Shown: positions 37,154 through 48,675, counted from the stretch's first letter. The stretch is 64,000 nucleotides of DNA from Enterobacter mori LMG 25706 (GCF_000211415.1 NZ_GL890778.1:24936-88935), one strand, 5' to 3'. Notes: generated by a model from the letters alone, not told the origin. Made by a program: numbers and translations.

Positions 37154-39295
37154 TTACTGCTGCTGCGAAGACTGGATCGCGGTCAGAGCGATGGTGTAGA
37201 CGATATCGTCAACCAGCGCGCCACGGGACAGGTCGTTCACAGGTTTGCGCATGCCCTGCAGCATTGGCCCGATGGAGATCAGGTCTGCAGAACGCTGTAC
37301 CGCTTTGTAGGTGGTGTTACCGGTGTTCAGATCCGGGAAGATGAACACGGTAGCGCGACCTGCAACCGGCGAGTTCGGCGCTTTGGATTTCGCAACGTCA
37401 GCCATTACCGCAGCATCGTACTGCAGCGGACCGTCGATCATCAGGTCAGGACGTTTTTCCTGCGCCAGACGGGTCGCTTCACGCACTTTCTCTACGTCGC
37501 TACCTGCACCAGAGGTACCGGTGGAGTAGGAGAGCATTGCTACGCGCGGTTCGATACCGAAGGCAATCGCAGAGTCCGCGGACTGGATAGCGATTTCCGC
37601 CAGCTGTTCTGCGGTTGGATCCGGGTTGATCGCGCAGTCGCCGTAAACGTAAACCTGTTCAGGCAGCAGCATGAAGAATACGGAAGAAACCAGAGAGCTG
37701 CCCGGTGCAGTTTTGATCAGCTGCAGCGGTGGACGGATGGTGTTCGCCGTGGTGTGAACCGCACCGGAAACCAGACCGTCAACTTCGTCCTGCTCCAGCA
37801 TCAGCGTGCCCAGCACCACGTTGTCTTCCAGCTGTTCGCGCGCAACGGCTTCGGTCATGCCTTTGCTCTTACGCAGCTCAACCAGACGGGCTACATAGCT
37901 TTCGCGAACCACTTCAGGGTCAACGATTTCGATGCCAGCGCCCAGCTCAACGCCCTGAGACGCCGCCACGCGGGTGATCTCATCCGGGTTACCCAGCAGC
38001 ACACAGGTCGCGATGCCGCGCTCTGCACAGATAGCAGCGGCTTTAACGGTACGTGGTTCGTCGCCTTCTGGCAGAACAACGCGTTTGCCCGCTTTACGCG
38101 CCAGCTCGGTCAGCTGGTAACGGAATGCTGGAGGAGACAGACGGCGGCTGCGCTCGGAGGTCGCCGTCAGGGATTCGATCCAGTCTGCGTTGATGTAGCC
38201 CGCGACGTATTCCTGAACTTTCTCGATACGCTCGTGGTCATCAACCGGTACTTCCAGGTTGAAGCTCTGCAGGCTCAGGGAGGTCTGCCAGGTGTTGGTG
38301 TTCACCATGAAGACCGGCAGGCCGGTGGCGAACGCGCGTTCGCACAGCTTGCTGACTCGTGGGTCCATCTCGTAGGCACCGGTCAGCAGGATCGCACCGA
38401 TTTCCACGCCGTTCATCGCGGCCAGGCACGCTGCAACCAGCACGTCCGGACGGTCTGCGGAGGTCACCAGCAGGGAACCTGCGCGGAAGTGCTCAAGCAT
38501 GTGCGGAATGCTGCGCGCACAGAAGGTCACAGACTTCACGCGGCGGGTGTTGATGTCGCCTTCGTTAACCACGGTGGCGTTCAGGTGGCGCGCCATATCG
38601 ATTGCACGGGTGGCAATCAGATCGAAGCTCCATGGCACCGCGCCCAGTACTGGCAGCGGGCTGGATCCCTGCAGCTTAGCCGGATCAATTTTGATGACTT
38701 TCGCTTTAGAAGAGTCGTCGAAGATCTCGGACAGGTCAGGGCGAGTACGGCCCTGTTCATCCACTGGCGCATTCAGTTTGTTCACGATCACGCCGGTGAT
38801 GTTGGTGTTTTTCGCGCCGCCGAAGCTGCTGCGCGTCAGTTCGATACGCTCGTTCAGCTGCTCTGGGGTGTCAGTGCCCTGAGACATCACGAAAACGATC
38901 TCTGCGTTCAGGGTTTTCGCGATTTCAAAGTTCAGAGACTGGGCAAACTGGTGTTTGCGCGTCGGGACCAGACCTTCAACCAGCACCACTTCCGCGTCTT
39001 GCGCGTTAGCGTGGTAGTTGGCGATGATCTCTTCCATCAGCACGTCTTTCTGGTTGCTTGACAGCAGAGATTCAACGTGGCTCATCTTCAGCGGTTCAGC
39101 CGCTGGCAGATTGGAGTTCTTGCGAACGATGGTGGTGGTCTGGTCTGGCGCATCGCCACCGGCACGCGGCTGGGCGATTGGCTTAAAGACGCTCAGACGA
39201 ACGCCTTTGCGTTCCATAGCACGGATCACGCCAAGGCTGACGCTGGTCAGGCCGACGCTGGTTCCGGTAGGGATCAGCATAATAGTACGGGACAC
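37154..39295 (-). CDS. pta: Pta, phosphate acetyltransferase
   Basis: Interconverts acetyl-CoA and acetyl phosphate, the first step of acetate overflow and a source of acetyl phosphate signalling. It is 713 residues (E. coli 714), with the N-terminal P-loop-like regulatory domain ([20 protein letters not shown]), the middle DRTGG domain (residues about 215-335) and the catalytic C-terminal PTA_PTB domain ([40 protein letters not shown]). The start is GTG at 39295, as in E. coli. It lies 76 bp downstream of ackA in the same operon. Confidence 0.98.
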   Translation of the reverse strand: MSRTIMLIPTGTSVGLTSVSLGVIRAMERKGVRLSVFKPIAQPRAGGDAPDQTTTIVRKNSNLPAAEPLKMSHVESLLSSNQKDVLMEEIIANYHANAQDAEVVLVEGLVPTRKHQFAQSLNFEIAKTLNAEIVFVMSQGTDTPEQLNERIELTRSSFGGAKNTNITGVIVNKLNAPVDEQGRTRPDLSEIFDDSSKAKVIKIDPAKLQGSSPLPVLGAVPWSFDLIATRAIDMARHLNATVVNEGDINTRRVKSVTFCARSIPHMLEHFRAGSLLVTSADRPDVLVAACLAAMNGVEIGAILLTGAYEMDPRVSKLCERAFATGLPVFMVNTNTWQTSLSLQSFNLEVPVDDHERIEKVQEYVAGYINADWIESLTATSERSRRLSPPAFRYQLTELARKAGKRVVLPEGDEPRTVKAAAICAERGIATCVLLGNPDEITRVAASQGVELGAGIEIVDPEVVRESYVARLVELRKSKGMTEAVAREQLEDNVVLGTLMLEQDEVDGLVSGAVHTTANTIRPPLQLIKTAPGSSLVSSVFFMLLPEQVYVYGDCAINPDPTAEQLAEIAIQSADSAIAFGIEPRVAMLSYSTGTSGAGSDVEKVREATRLAQEKRPDLMIDGPLQYDAAVMADVAKSKAPNSPVAGRATVFIFPDLNTGNTTYKAVQRSADLISIGPMLQGMRKPVNDLSRGALVDDIVYTIALTAIQSSQQQ

Positions 39296-39371
39296 GGTTT
39301 ATCCTCTTTCGTTACCGCCGCGATTGGGCGGGTTACAAAACAGCACCGCCAGCATTGCTGGCGGTGTGGAA

Positions 39372-40574
39372 TCAGGCAGTCAGACGGTTCGCGTCTTGAG
39401 CGATGACCAGCTCTTCGTTAGTTGGAATAACGATAGCAGGGCGGGTACCTTCTTTGTTGATGAAGCCAGACTTGCCGAAGCGGGCAGCCAGGTTACGCTC
39501 GTGATCAACCTCGAAGCCAAGAACGCCCAGTTTGCCCAGGGACAGTTCACGAACCATAGCCGCGTTCTCACCAATACCACCGGTGAAGATTACCGCGTCC
39601 AGACGGCCTTCCATCAGTGCAGTGTAAGAACCGATGTACTTCGCCAGACGGTGGCAGTAAACGTCCATTGCACGTTTAGCGTCTGCTTTCTCTGCGTAGT
39701 TGTCTTCAACGTAACGGCAGTCGCTGGTCACTTCGGTCAGACCCAGCAGGCCAGACTCTTTGGTCAGCATTTTGTTGATGTCGTCAACGCTCATGCCCAG
39801 GGTGTCGTGCAGGTGGAAGATGATCGCCGGGTCGATGTCACCGGAACGGGTACCCATCACCAGACCTTCCAGCGGGGTCAGACCCATAGAGGTATCAACA
39901 CATTTACCGTTGCGGATAGCAGAAACAGAACCACCGTTGCCCAGGTGACAGGTGATAATGTTGACTTCTTCAACCGGCTTGTTCAGAACTTTTGCGGCTT
40001 CCTGAGTCACATAGAAGTGGCTGGTGCCGTGTGCGCCGTAACGACGAACGCCATGCTCTTTGTACAGGCTGTACGGCAGGGCATACAGGTAAGACTCTTC
40101 CGGCATGGTCTGATGGAACGCGGTGTCAAACACGGCCACGTTTTTGTCTTTCAGATTCGGGAAGGATTTCAGCGCTTCAGCGATACCGATCAGGTGAGCC
40201 GGGTTGTGCAGCGGCGCGAAGGACGCAGAGTCTTTGATGCCCTGAATCACAGATTCGTCGATCACGACGGAGCTGGTGTATTTTTCGCCGCCGTGGACGA
40301 TACGGTGACCAATCGCAGTCAGCTGAGCAGACAGTTCTGGTTTTTGTGCCAGAATAGTGTTAACGATAAAGTTCAGCGCTTCACTGTGAGCGGCGCCTGC
40401 ACCTAAAGCCGCTTCTTGTTTGCTGCCGTCCATCTTCCACTTGATACGTGCTTCAGGCAGATGGAAACATTCGGCCAAACCAGAGAGGTACTCGTCACCG
40501 TTGAGCGCATCGATGATGGCGAATTTCAGTGAGGAGCTACCGCAGTTCAGAACCAGTACTAACTTACTCGACAT
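39372..40574 (-). CDS. ackA: AckA, acetate kinase
   Basis: Makes acetate and ATP from acetyl phosphate and ADP; the reverse reaction allows acetate use. It is 400 residues, as in E. coli. ASKHA-fold signatures are [16 protein letters not shown] at the N-terminus, [37 protein letters not shown] and [14 protein letters not shown] near the C-terminus. It is the first gene of ackA-pta. The 337-bp upstream spacer shared with yfbV is rich in inverted repeats and contains an FNR-like palindrome, which would fit anaerobic induction. Confidence 0.98.
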   Translation of the reverse strand: MSSKLVLVLNCGSSSLKFAIIDALNGDEYLSGLAECFHLPEARIKWKMDGSKQEAALGAGAAHSEALNFIVNTILAQKPELSAQLTAIGHRIVHGGEKYTSSVVIDESVIQGIKDSASFAPLHNPAHLIGIAEALKSFPNLKDKNVAVFDTAFHQTMPEESYLYALPYSLYKEHGVRRYGAHGTSHFYVTQEAAKVLNKPVEEVNIITCHLGNGGSVSAIRNGKCVDTSMGLTPLEGLVMGTRSGDIDPAIIFHLHDTLGMSVDDINKMLTKESGLLGLTEVTSDCRYVEDNYAEKADAKRAMDVYCHRLAKYIGSYTALMEGRLDAVIFTGGIGENAAMVRELSLGKLGVLGFEVDHERNLAARFGKSGFINKEGTRPAIVIPTNEELVIAQDANRLTA

Positions 40575-40911
40575 GGAAGTACCTATTATTGATACGTGGC
40601 TAAAAAAACGTCAGTGAGTCTAAAAGCGTAACGCATGATGACCCAGACATTTATGATTAACATCATGCCAGGCGAACATTCCGGCATGATGAAAGAAATA
40701 CCTATGATTTTATGCCATTTTGAACATTTTTCAGACAATGGCATAATATGCGATAATTTGACGAGTTAACGGTTCTCGTCTACGGCCTTATCAGGCTGGC
40801 ACAGGATACCCGATACGGGGTAGCGATGACAAAATATTTTGAACGTTGTCATAGCCTGTTGTGGTTTTGCACAAAAATTTTAATTTTTATATGTGAAGTT
40901 GAGGTACAGCC
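40575..40911. other. ackA-yfbV divergent spacer with several inverted repeats
   Basis: Contains CATCATGCC (40661-40669) with its exact inverse GGCATGATG (40683-40691); TATGCCATT (40711-40719) with AATGGCATA (40737-40745); GACGAG (40760-40765) with CTCGTC (40775-40780); and a further GCATGATG at 40633-40640. No open frame that I would call a gene. Promoters for both genes must lie here. Confidence 0.8.
40653..40666. promoter_or_regulatory. FNR-like palindrome upstream of ackA
   Basis: ATGAT-TAAC-ATCAT fits TTGAT-N4-ATCAA with only the outermost base of each arm changed. It lies 79 bp before the ackA start. FNR/ArcA control of ackA-pta is described in E. coli; this site is a candidate only, and one arm overlaps a longer inverted repeat. 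Confidence 0.4.
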
Positions 40912-41367
40912 ATGTCGACACCCGAAAACCCATCCGTGAATTTCTTTAGTCTGTTTCGTCGGGGGCAGCATTACGCGAAGACGTGGCCACTGGAAAAGCG
41001 CCTCGCGCCGATGTTTATAGAGAACCGCACTATCCGCGCCACGCGCTTTGCGATTCGCTTTATGCCCCCTGTTGCCATCTTTACCCTGTGCTGGCAAATT
41101 GCCCTCGGCGGCCAGCTTGGACCCGCCGTCGCCACCGCGCTCTTTGCGCTGAGCCTGCCGATGCAGGGGCTATGGTGGCTGGGGAAACGCTCAATTACGC
41201 CGCTGCCGCCTACAATTTTACACTGGTTTTATGAAGTCCGTGGAAAACTTGAGGAAGCCGGACAGGCGTTGGCACCGGTCGAAGGCAAGCCGGATTACCA
41301 GGCGCTGGCTGACACGCTCAAGCGCGCTTTTAAGCAACTTGATAAAACATTCCTTGATGACTTGTGA
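40912..41367 (+). CDS. yfbV: YfbV, UPF0208 membrane protein
   Basis: A 151-residue protein, same length as E. coli YfbV. Two hydrophobic segments are seen ([18 protein letters not shown] and [20 protein letters not shown]), so it is an inner-membrane protein with a cytoplasmic C-terminal helix region ([37 protein letters not shown]). E. coli YfbV has been reported to affect the insulation of the Ter macrodomain from the Left one, but its mechanism is not settled. Divergent from ackA and followed by an intrinsic terminator. Confidence 0.93.
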   Translation: MSTPENPSVNFFSLFRRGQHYAKTWPLEKRLAPMFIENRTIRATRFAIRFMPPVAIFTLCWQIALGGQLGPAVATALFALSLPMQGLWWLGKRSITPLPPTILHWFYEVRGKLEEAGQALAPVEGKPDYQALADTLKRAFKQLDKTFLDDL

Positions 41368-41390
41368 TTGATCATCGAAACGACTAATAA

Positions 41391-41430
41391 AAGAAGGCAC
41401 AGTAACAAACAGTTACCGTGTCTTTTTTTT
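41391..41430 (+). terminator. Intrinsic terminator after yfbV
   Basis: GCACAGTAAC-AAACA-GTTACCGTGT stem with one mismatch, followed by a C-interrupted run of nine T residues (41421-41430). Confidence 0.85.
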
Positions 41431-41432
41431 AA

Positions 41433-41954
<522 letters not shown>

Positions 41955-41965
41955 CGGAGGTACGT

Positions 41966-42625
41966 GTGCAGTGTAAAGGTTTTCTGTTTGATCTGGACGG
42001 TACGCTGGTGGATTCGCTGCCGGTAGTGGAGCGTTCATGGTGCCATTGGGCCGACAGGCACGGCATCGACCATCAGGACGTACTGAATTTCATCCATGGC
42101 AAACAGGCCATTACCTCCTTGCGACACTTCTTAGCGGGACGTACTGAGGAAGAGATTCAGGCAGAGTTCAAATACCTCGAGAACATTGAGGCTACCGATA
42201 CGGAAGGCATCACCGCGCTGCCGGGCGCGCGCGAGCTGCTTGAACATCTGAACGAAGCACATATTCCGTGGGCCATTGTGACCTCCGGCTCCATTCCCGT
42301 AGCCCATGCTCGCCATAAGGCGGCGGGTTTACCGAAGCCAGAGGTGTTCATTACTGCAGAGCGCGTCAAGCGCGGCAAGCCAGAGCCGGATGCGTTCTTG
42401 CTTGGGGCAGAGCTGCTGGGCCTTGCACCGGCGGACTGCGTGGTGGTGGAAGATGCAGCAGCCGGCGTGCTGGCCGGGCTTAACGCAGGGAGCCACGTGA
42501 TCGCCGTTAACGTCCCGGCGGACTCTCCCCGGTTGAGTGAGGCGGATTTTGTGCTGAATACACTGACCGCGATTAACGTCACGAAGGGACCCGGCGGAGT
42601 TGTAACCGTCTCGCTAAAAATGTAA
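41966..42625 (+). CDS. hxpA: HxpA (YfbT), HAD-family sugar phosphatase
   Basis: A HAD-like phosphatase of the beta-phosphoglucomutase-type subgroup; E. coli YfbT acts on small sugar and polyol phosphates. I chose the GTG at 41966 (MQCKGFLFDLDGTLVDSL), since CGGAGG lies five bases before it, giving 219 residues (E. coli 216); the ATG at 41951 is also in frame. HAD motifs: FDLDGTLVD (I), IVTSGS (II), the lysine in RVKRGKPEPDAF (III) and VVVEDAAAGVLAG (IV). A strong terminator follows the stop. Confidence 0.93.
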   Translation: MQCKGFLFDLDGTLVDSLPVVERSWCHWADRHGIDHQDVLNFIHGKQAITSLRHFLAGRTEEEIQAEFKYLENIEATDTEGITALPGARELLEHLNEAHIPWAIVTSGSIPVAHARHKAAGLPKPEVFITAERVKRGKPEPDAFLLGAELLGLAPADCVVVEDAAAGVLAGLNAGSHVIAVNVPADSPRLSEADFVLNTLTAINVTKGPGGVVTVSLKM

Positions 42626-42636
42626 TCCCATGATAT

Positions 42637-42661
42637 AGCCCCACATTGTTGGGGCTTTTTT
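42637..42661 (+). terminator. Intrinsic terminator after hxpA
   Basis: AGCCCCA (42637-42643), loop CATTGT, TGGGGCT (42650-42656) and a run of six T residues. Confidence 0.93.
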
Positions 42662-42700
42662 ATGGCAGAATTCTTTATCTTCCACTGACAAGGATAGGTT

Positions 42701-44533
42701 GTGAACGGTGAACTGATTTGGGTCCTGAGCCTGCTGTTAATCGCCATCATTCTTTTCGCTACAGGCAAGGTGCGCATGGATGCCGTCGCCCTGTTTGTCA
42801 TCGTCGCGTTTGTGCTGAGCGGCACGCTCACGCTACCCGAGGCATTCTCCGGGTTTAGCGACCCCAACGTTATTCTTATCGCCGCCCTGTTTATCATTGG
42901 TGACGGGCTGGTGCGCACCGGCGTAGCGACCATTATGGGAACGTGGCTGGTGAAGGTGGCGGGCAGCAGTGAAACCAAAATGCTGATCTACCTGATGGTG
43001 ACGGTTGCCGGACTGGGGGCGTTTATGAGCTCAACGGGCGTGGTCGCCATCTTTATTCCGGTGGTGCTGAGCGTCTCCATGCGGATGCAGATCTCGCCAT
43101 CGCGCCTGATGATGCCCCTGAGCTTTGCCGGTTTGATCAGCGGCATGATGACGCTGGTGGCGACGCCGCCAAACCTGGTCGTCAACAGTGAACTGATCCG
43201 CGAAGGATTCCAGGGCTTCAGTTTTTTCAGCGTTACCCCGATTGGGCTTGTCGTTCTGGTGATGGGCGTGGTCTACATGCTGCTGACCCGTTTTGCCCTG
43301 AAAGGCGAAAATCAGGATAAAAGCAAAGAGGGCTGGAAGCGACGCACCTTTCGCGATTTGATTAAAGAGTACCGTCTCACCGGGCGTGCACGACGTCTGG
43401 CTATTCGCCCCGGCTCACCGATGATTGGCCAGCGGCTGGACGATCTTAAGCTCCGTGAACGCTACGGTGCGAACGTCATCGGCGTGGAGCGCTGGCGTCG
43501 TTTCCGCCGGGTGATTGTCAACGTTAACGGGGTGTCGGAATTCCGCGCGCGGGACGTTCTGCTGATTGATATGTCCACCGCAGAGGTAGACCTGCGTGAG
43601 TTTTGCAGCGAACAGTTGCTGGAGCCGATGGTGCTGCGCGGCGAGTATTTCTCCGACCAGGCGCTGGATGTCGGAATGGCCGAAGTATCGCTGATCCCGG
43701 AATCGGAGCTGTTGGGGAAAACCGTGCGCGAAGTCGGCTTCCGCACCCGCTATGGTTTGAACGTCGTGGGACTAAAGCGCGATGGCGTGGCGATGGAAGG
43801 CGCAGTGGTGGATGAGCCGATCCTGCTGGGTGACATCTTTCTCGTCGTCGGTAACTGGAAGCTGATTAGCCAACTCGGGCAAAAAGGGCGTGATTTTGTG
43901 GTGCTCAATATGCCGGTTGAAGAGAGCGATGCGTCCCCGGCGCACAGCCAGGCACCTCACGCGATTTTCTGTCTGGTGCTGATGGTCGCACTCATGCTGA
44001 CCGATGAAATCCCCAATCCGGTCGCGGCCATCATCGCCTGCCTGCTGATGGGGAAATTCCGCTGCATTGACGCCGAAAGCGCGTATAAAGCCATTCACTG
44101 GCCGAGCATTATTCTGATTGTCGGGATGATGCCCTTTGCGCTGGCGTTGCAAAAAACCGGCGGGGTGGATTTGATCGTTAAAGGCTTAATGGATGTTGGC
44201 GGTGGGTATGGGCCGTACATGATGATGGTCTGTCTGTTTATCATGTGCGCCTCCATCGGCCTGTTTATCTCCAATACCGCGACGGCGGTACTGATGGCGC
44301 CTATTGCGCTGGCTATGGCGAAATCCATGGGCGTGTCGCCGTATCCGTTCGCGATGATGGTGGCGATGGCGGCCTCCGCGGCATTTATGACACCGGTATC
44401 TTCACCAGTGAATACGCTGGTGCTGGGGCCCGGGAATTATAGATTCAGCGATTTCGTTAAGATTGGCGTGCCGTTCACCGTGCTGGTAATGGTGGTGTGC
44501 GTGGTGTTAATTCCGGTTTTATTTCCGTTTTAG
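42701..44533 (+). CDS. yfbS: YfbS, SLC13/DASS-type transporter with RCK_C domains
   Basis: A 610-residue inner-membrane transporter, equal in length to E. coli YfbS; start GTG at 42701 with AGGATAGG before it. The N-terminal and C-terminal membrane blocks belong to the DASS (divalent anion:sodium symporter) type, seen in [20 protein letters not shown], the [13 protein letters not shown] motif and the late [20 protein letters not shown]. Between them, about residues 210-400, lie two soluble TrkA-C (RCK_C) repeats ([36 protein letters not shown]), likely binding a regulatory ligand. The substrate is unknown. Confidence 0.92.
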   Translation: MNGELIWVLSLLLIAIILFATGKVRMDAVALFVIVAFVLSGTLTLPEAFSGFSDPNVILIAALFIIGDGLVRTGVATIMGTWLVKVAGSSETKMLIYLMVTVAGLGAFMSSTGVVAIFIPVVLSVSMRMQISPSRLMMPLSFAGLISGMMTLVATPPNLVVNSELIREGFQGFSFFSVTPIGLVVLVMGVVYMLLTRFALKGENQDKSKEGWKRRTFRDLIKEYRLTGRARRLAIRPGSPMIGQRLDDLKLRERYGANVIGVERWRRFRRVIVNVNGVSEFRARDVLLIDMSTAEVDLREFCSEQLLEPMVLRGEYFSDQALDVGMAEVSLIPESELLGKTVREVGFRTRYGLNVVGLKRDGVAMEGAVVDEPILLGDIFLVVGNWKLISQLGQKGRDFVVLNMPVEESDASPAHSQAPHAIFCLVLMVALMLTDEIPNPVAAIIACLLMGKFRCIDAESAYKAIHWPSIILIVGMMPFALALQKTGGVDLIVKGLMDVGGGYGPYMMMVCLFIMCASIGLFISNTATAVLMAPIALAMAKSMGVSPYPFAMMVAMAASAAFMTPVSSPVNTLVLGPGNYRFSDFVKIGVPFTVLVMVVCVVLIPVLFPF

Positions 44534-44544
44534 CGTGAGCGCAG

Positions 44545-44581
44545 AAACGTAGGCCGGGTAAGGCGAAGCCGCCACCCGGCG
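44545..44581. repeat. Single REP-like element
   Basis: GTAGGCCGGGTAAGGCGAAG followed by CCGCCACCCGGC, in the 54-bp gap between convergent yfbS and yfbR. It is the same unit as the right arm of the pair at 11871-11945. Confidence 0.88.
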
Positions 44582-44587
44582 AAAAAA

Positions 44588-45187
44588 TTACAACGGTGAA
44601 TCCTGGCTAATCTCATCCAGCGACAGATGGAAGCTCGGTACAAATACCTGCATAAAATAATCCATCTCTTCGCTGCGGCGGGACTCCAGCGTTTTTTCCA
44701 GACGCGTTTTCGCCAGTAAAAACTCGTTATTCCCCGCAGACAGCTCTTCCAGACATTTCAGGTAGGCACACAGCGCGTCGGCCTGCTTCACCAGCGACTT
44801 TTCATCTTCTGTGTACTGATGTTCATCGATAAGCGGCTCAAAGATATCGCGTAATTCATCCGGCACCATATCGATCAGCTTCTGCTGAGCAATCTTCTCA
44901 ATCGCCTTATATTCCTGCGCAATCTGCGAGTTGAAATATTTCACTGGCGTCGGCAGATCGCCGGTCAGCACTTCCGAGGCATCATGGTACATCGCCAGCA
45001 GGGCAATACGTTCAGCGTTGACCTGCCCGTTAAATTTGCGGTTCTTTATGGCGGCCAGTGCGTGAGCGACCATCGCAACCTGCAGGCTGTGCTCTGAAAC
45101 ATTTTCCGTGCGGACGTTGCGCATCAGCGGCCAGCGGTTGATCAGCTTCAGGCGGGAGAGGTGGGCAAAGAAATGACTCTGACTCAT
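44588..45187 (-). CDS. yfbR: YfbR, 5'-deoxynucleotidase (HD domain)
   Basis: Hydrolyses deoxyribonucleoside 5'-monophosphates; in E. coli it takes part in the dUMP supply and nucleotide homeostasis. It is 199 residues, as in E. coli. The HD-domain metal ligands are seen in [14 protein letters not shown] (His), MYHDASEV (His-Asp) and the later [13 protein letters not shown] (Asp). The catalytic Glu is likely in [10 protein letters not shown]. It is followed (upstream in the window) by a REP-like element and preceded by another before alaA. Confidence 0.95.
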   Translation of the reverse strand: MSQSHFFAHLSRLKLINRWPLMRNVRTENVSEHSLQVAMVAHALAAIKNRKFNGQVNAERIALLAMYHDASEVLTGDLPTPVKYFNSQIAQEYKAIEKIAQQKLIDMVPDELRDIFEPLIDEHQYTEDEKSLVKQADALCAYLKCLEELSAGNNEFLLAKTRLEKTLESRRSEEMDYFMQVFVPSFHLSLDEISQDSPL

Positions 45188-45261
45188 AGGTTACCTTTTG
45201 TCTTTACTGCGACAGGCATTCATTGTGCGGGGAGGGGAAGCAAGATGCAAATTTGCGGATT

Positions 45262-45299
45262 TTGTAGGCCGGGCAAGCGCTGCGCCACCCGGCAGAGAG
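45262..45299. repeat. Single REP-like element
   Basis: TGTAGGCCGGGCAAGCGCTG followed by CGCCACCCGGCAG, between alaA and yfbR on the minus strand, directly after the alaA stop. It may protect the alaA mRNA 3' end. Confidence 0.85.
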
Positions 45300-45305
45300 G
45301 CAACG

Positions 45306-46520
45306 TTACTGATGGTAGCCAGAGAGGAAGCGCCCGAAGCGGCTGATGGCCATTTCGAGGTCATCTTCGCGCGGCAGGGTCACAATGCGTACGTGATCCG
45401 GCCACGGCCAGTTAAAGGCCGTACCCTGAACCAGCAGCACTTTTTCCTGCAGCAGGAAGTCGAGCACCATCTTCTGGTCGTCGTGAATATTGAAGCGCTT
45501 AGCGTCAATTTTCGGGAACATATAGAGCGCGCCGTTAGGTTTCACGCAGGAGACGCCAGGAATATCGTTGATCAATTCCCACGCGCGGTTACGCTGTTCA
45601 TACAAGCGACCACCGGGAACGATAAACTCGCTAATGCTTTGGTAGCCGCCGAGCGCCGTCTGGATCGCGTGCTGCGCAGGAACGTTGGCACATAAACGCA
45701 TCGACGCCAGCATTTCCAGCCCTTCAATGTAGCCTTTGGCGTGCTTTTTCGGACCGTTCAGTACCATCCAACCCTGACGGAAACCGGCTACGCGATAGGT
45801 TTTAGACAGGCCGTTAAAGGTGACGGTCAGCAGATCCGGGGCCAGCGCGGCGATCGAGTGGTGCTGTGCCGCGTCGTACAGGATTTTGTCGTAGATTTCG
45901 TCGGCAAAAATGATCAGGTTGTGCTGGCGGGCTAGCTCGACGATCTCCATCAGCAGTTCTTTCGAATAGACCGCACCCGTCGGGTTGTTCGGGTTAATGA
46001 TCACGATGCCACGCGTGCGAGGCGTAATTTTCGCGCGAATATCATCAAGGTCCGGGAACCAGTCAGAGGACTCGTCACAGAGATAATGAACGGCTTTACC
46101 GCTCGACAGCGACACGGCCGCCGTCCACAGCGGGTAGTCCGGCGCAGGTACCAGCATTTCATCGCCGCTGTTCAGCAGCGCCTGCATCGCCTGCACAATC
46201 AGTTCAGAGACGCCGTTGCCGATATAGATATCTTCAACGGTAACGTCACGCATACCGCGCGCCTGATAGTGCTGCATGATGGCTTTACGCGCGGAATAGA
46301 GTCCTTTTGAATCGCAGTAGCCTTGTGCAGTAGGAAGGTTGCGGATCACATCAACCAGAATTTCATCCGGCGCTTCAAAACCAAATGGCGCAGGGTTACC
46401 AATGTTGAGTTTCAGAACCTTATTGCCTTCCTCTTCAAGGCGTTTGGCCTCTTTCAGAACCGGGCCGCGGATGTCGTAACAGACGTTATCTAGTTTGCTG
46501 GATTTTTCGATAGGGGACAT
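45306..46520 (-). CDS. alaA: AlaA, glutamate-pyruvate aminotransferase
   Basis: A fold type I PLP aminotransferase that makes alanine from pyruvate with glutamate as donor. It is 404 residues (E. coli 405). The PLP-binding Lys240 is in TFNGLSKTYRVAGFRQGW; NPNNPTGAVYSKEL and FADEIYDKILYD bind the cofactor. A long AT-rich spacer separates it from the divergent lrhA. In E. coli alaA is repressed by alanine/Lrp; I cannot locate an Lrp site with confidence here. Confidence 0.97.
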   Translation of the reverse strand: MSPIEKSSKLDNVCYDIRGPVLKEAKRLEEEGNKVLKLNIGNPAPFGFEAPDEILVDVIRNLPTAQGYCDSKGLYSARKAIMQHYQARGMRDVTVEDIYIGNGVSELIVQAMQALLNSGDEMLVPAPDYPLWTAAVSLSSGKAVHYLCDESSDWFPDLDDIRAKITPRTRGIVIINPNNPTGAVYSKELLMEIVELARQHNLIIFADEIYDKILYDAAQHHSIAALAPDLLTVTFNGLSKTYRVAGFRQGWMVLNGPKKHAKGYIEGLEMLASMRLCANVPAQHAIQTALGGYQSISEFIVPGGRLYEQRNRAWELINDIPGVSCVKPNGALYMFPKIDAKRFNIHDDQKMVLDFLLQEKVLLVQGTAFNWPWPDHVRIVTLPREDDLEMAISRFGRFLSGYHQ

Positions 46521-47458
46521 GAACCTTTAACCTTTTCGCTAGTATTGCCACTCCCTGCCGTGGAAGTCTGCACGGAACAATGTACTCCCCCCTCGCTTCG
46601 TTTTGAAGGGTGTACAGGAGAAGATTTTGTACAATGCGTCAATTCCTGTGGAATCTATTTCACTGCTTGCAGTGAGTTCTGTTGTGCTAAAGTAATGTGA
46701 TAAGTATGTTTTGAAGTTTATTGTGCTGTTTATTTTGATTTGTATTTCATATTATGCTGATAAAAATAAAAAACATGCCCAATACGCAGTAAGAAGTTCC
46801 CCTAAGTGACTTTTCGTAAAATCAGATGCTTCGAGACAGACTGTTGGAATAGTATGCTTAGGCTAAAAGTTACTCATGTGAAATTAATGTTAAGTGTTAT
46901 TAATGAATGGTCTTAATCTAAATTAAAATTTATTTATTATTAACCAACAAAATGCAACTTTAGTTAATTTTAATAAAATTAGTTGAGAGGCTTAACAGTC
47001 CCTCTTAATCCTTAATATTGCAATAAGACTTATAAATAAAGTGGATTTGGGTTAAGATGTCTTTCAGGAAAGCAGGCGCCAGAGCCCTATGTTTTGTATA
47101 TCTGGATCCGCTTTTCTAAATTAATTGATTGTTATTGTTGGATTTATCTCTGGCTGGTGTGTGCCGAACACATCCTGCTACGTTAACCGCGCTGCGATAA
47201 AGATGGCCGTAAAGGTGTCATACCTTTAATGTAATTTACAGAAACCTGCGAACATCTAAATATTCTGAACGTTTAAGAGAATAAAAATAACGTCATGAAA
47301 CGTGCTTTCTGACTGTTGATATACAGCAGCACAATAACTATCTGTCAGGCAGTCTGCCGGGCCGGGATGCGAGGGAAACCTTCAGAGGGAATTGCTTAAC
47401 TGTTACACACAGCTTCAACCCGGGCAGCTCCGCACGAGCAACCTGAAAGTGAATAGAT
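46521..47458. other. 938-bp AT-rich spacer between alaA and lrhA
   Basis: The centre (about 46700-47100) is strikingly AT-rich against GC-rich flanks, with A/T runs such as the stretch around 46920-46980. No open frame has coding features. In E. coli lrhA has a long leader and its promoter is controlled by RcsB, H-NS and LrhA itself. A loose RcsAB-box-like match is TAAGAAGTTCCCCTA at 46790-46804, which has one base too many. Promoters for both genes should lie here. Confidence 0.75.
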
Positions 47459-48397
47459 ATGATAAATGCAAATCGTCCGATAATGAATCTCGACCTCGAT
47501 CTGCTGAGAACGTTTGTTGCGGTCGCCGATCTCAACACTTTTGCAGCAGCTGCTGCCGCAGTTTGCCGAACCCAGTCTGCCGTTAGCCAGCAAATGCAGC
47601 GGCTGGAGCAACTGGTCGGTAAAGAGCTTTTTGCACGTCATGGACGTAATAAGCTCTTAACGGAACACGGTATCCAGCTACTGGGTTATGCCAGGAAAAT
47701 ACTTCGCTTTAATGATGAAGCATGTATGTCTTTAATGTTTAGCAACCTCCAGGGGGTGTTAACATTAGGCGCATCTGATGAGTCAGCGGATACGATATTG
47801 CCGTTTCTTCTCAATCGTATCAGTTCGGTTTATCCGAAGCTTGCGCTGGATGTTAGCGTAAAGCGTAATGCTTTTATGATTGAGATGCTCAAAGAGAATG
47901 AAGTGGATCTGGTGGTCACGACGCATCGGCCTGGGCAATTTGATTGTCTGACGTTGCGGACTTCTCCAACGCATTGGTATTGCGCGGCTGAATATGTACT
48001 GCAACACGGTGAGCCCATTCCATTGGTCTTACTGGATGATCCAAGTCCGTTCCGGGATATGGTGCTGTCGGCGCTCAACGAGGCCAACATTCCGTGGCGT
48101 TTGGCCTATGTGGCCTCAACGCTACCCGCTGTTCGAGCTGCCGTGAAAGCGGGGCTCGGCGTAACAGCGCGTCCGGTGGAAATGATGAGTCCGGATCTCC
48201 GCGTGTTGGGTAAAAGTGATGGTCTTCCTGCGTTGCCGGATACGGAGTATCTGTTATGCCACAACGCAACCAGCAATAACGAGCTGGCAAAAGTCGTGTT
48301 TGAGGCGATGGAAAACTACCATAACCCCTGGCAATACGAGCATGTTACTCCGGAAGGGGGGGATGACTCCCTGATCGTTGAAGGGGACTTTGAGTGA
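47459..48397 (+). CDS. lrhA: LrhA, LysR-type regulator of flagella and motility
   Basis: A 312-residue LysR-type transcription factor, same length as E. coli LrhA (HexA/PecT group). The N-terminal helix-turn-helix lies in [20 protein letters not shown] and continues [20 protein letters not shown]. The rest is a substrate-binding-like effector domain, starting [19 protein letters not shown]. LrhA represses flhDC and affects type 1 fimbriae and RpoS translation in E. coli. The protein is identical to E. coli in the DNA-binding part but diverged near the end. It is upstream of nuoA in the same direction, with a strong terminator between. Confidence 0.95.
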   Translation: MINANRPIMNLDLDLLRTFVAVADLNTFAAAAAAVCRTQSAVSQQMQRLEQLVGKELFARHGRNKLLTEHGIQLLGYARKILRFNDEACMSLMFSNLQGVLTLGASDESADTILPFLLNRISSVYPKLALDVSVKRNAFMIEMLKENEVDLVVTTHRPGQFDCLTLRTSPTHWYCAAEYVLQHGEPIPLVLLDDPSPFRDMVLSALNEANIPWRLAYVASTLPAVRAAVKAGLGVTARPVEMMSPDLRVLGKSDGLPALPDTEYLLCHNATSNNELAKVVFEAMENYHNPWQYEHVTPEGGDDSLIVEGDFE

Positions 48398-48443
48398 TCA
48401 AACACTCAAAATTCTCGTAACAAATTGTAAGTGTAAAAAAGAG

Positions 48444-48481
48444 CCACTCGCGCGATTTTCGCGTGAAGTGGTTTTTTTTTT
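48444..48481 (+). terminator. Intrinsic terminator of lrhA
   Basis: CCACTCGCGCGA-TTT-TCGCGTGAAGTGG stem with minor mispairs, followed by ten T residues (48472-48481), about 45 bp after the lrhA stop. Confidence 0.92.
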
Positions 48482-48675
48482 GGTAAAAATACCCTTTACG
48501 AATACAGGGTTAGATCATGTAAGCTTTAAATATCAGTGAGATAGATTGTTTTGGTCAAATCGTGTTCGTTTTGCGTTCTAACTGGCCGCTTCCCCGTTCA
48601 ATGTTAAAAAAACAGGAAATATGTTGCCGGTTTCTTGATTGAATTAACAAAAGCGTGTCTCAGATCAAGAAAATA

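Noticed and set aside
37058..39061. A 667-codon open frame on the plus strand, fully antisense to pta
   Set aside because: It is the mirror of pta and lacks any recognisable domain; its Arg/Gln/His/Val-rich composition is what antisense reading of a highly biased gene gives. pta itself is secure.
39018..40406. A 462-codon plus-strand frame across pta and ackA
   Set aside because: Antisense to two confirmed genes and the gap between them, with no family resemblance; a codon-bias shadow.
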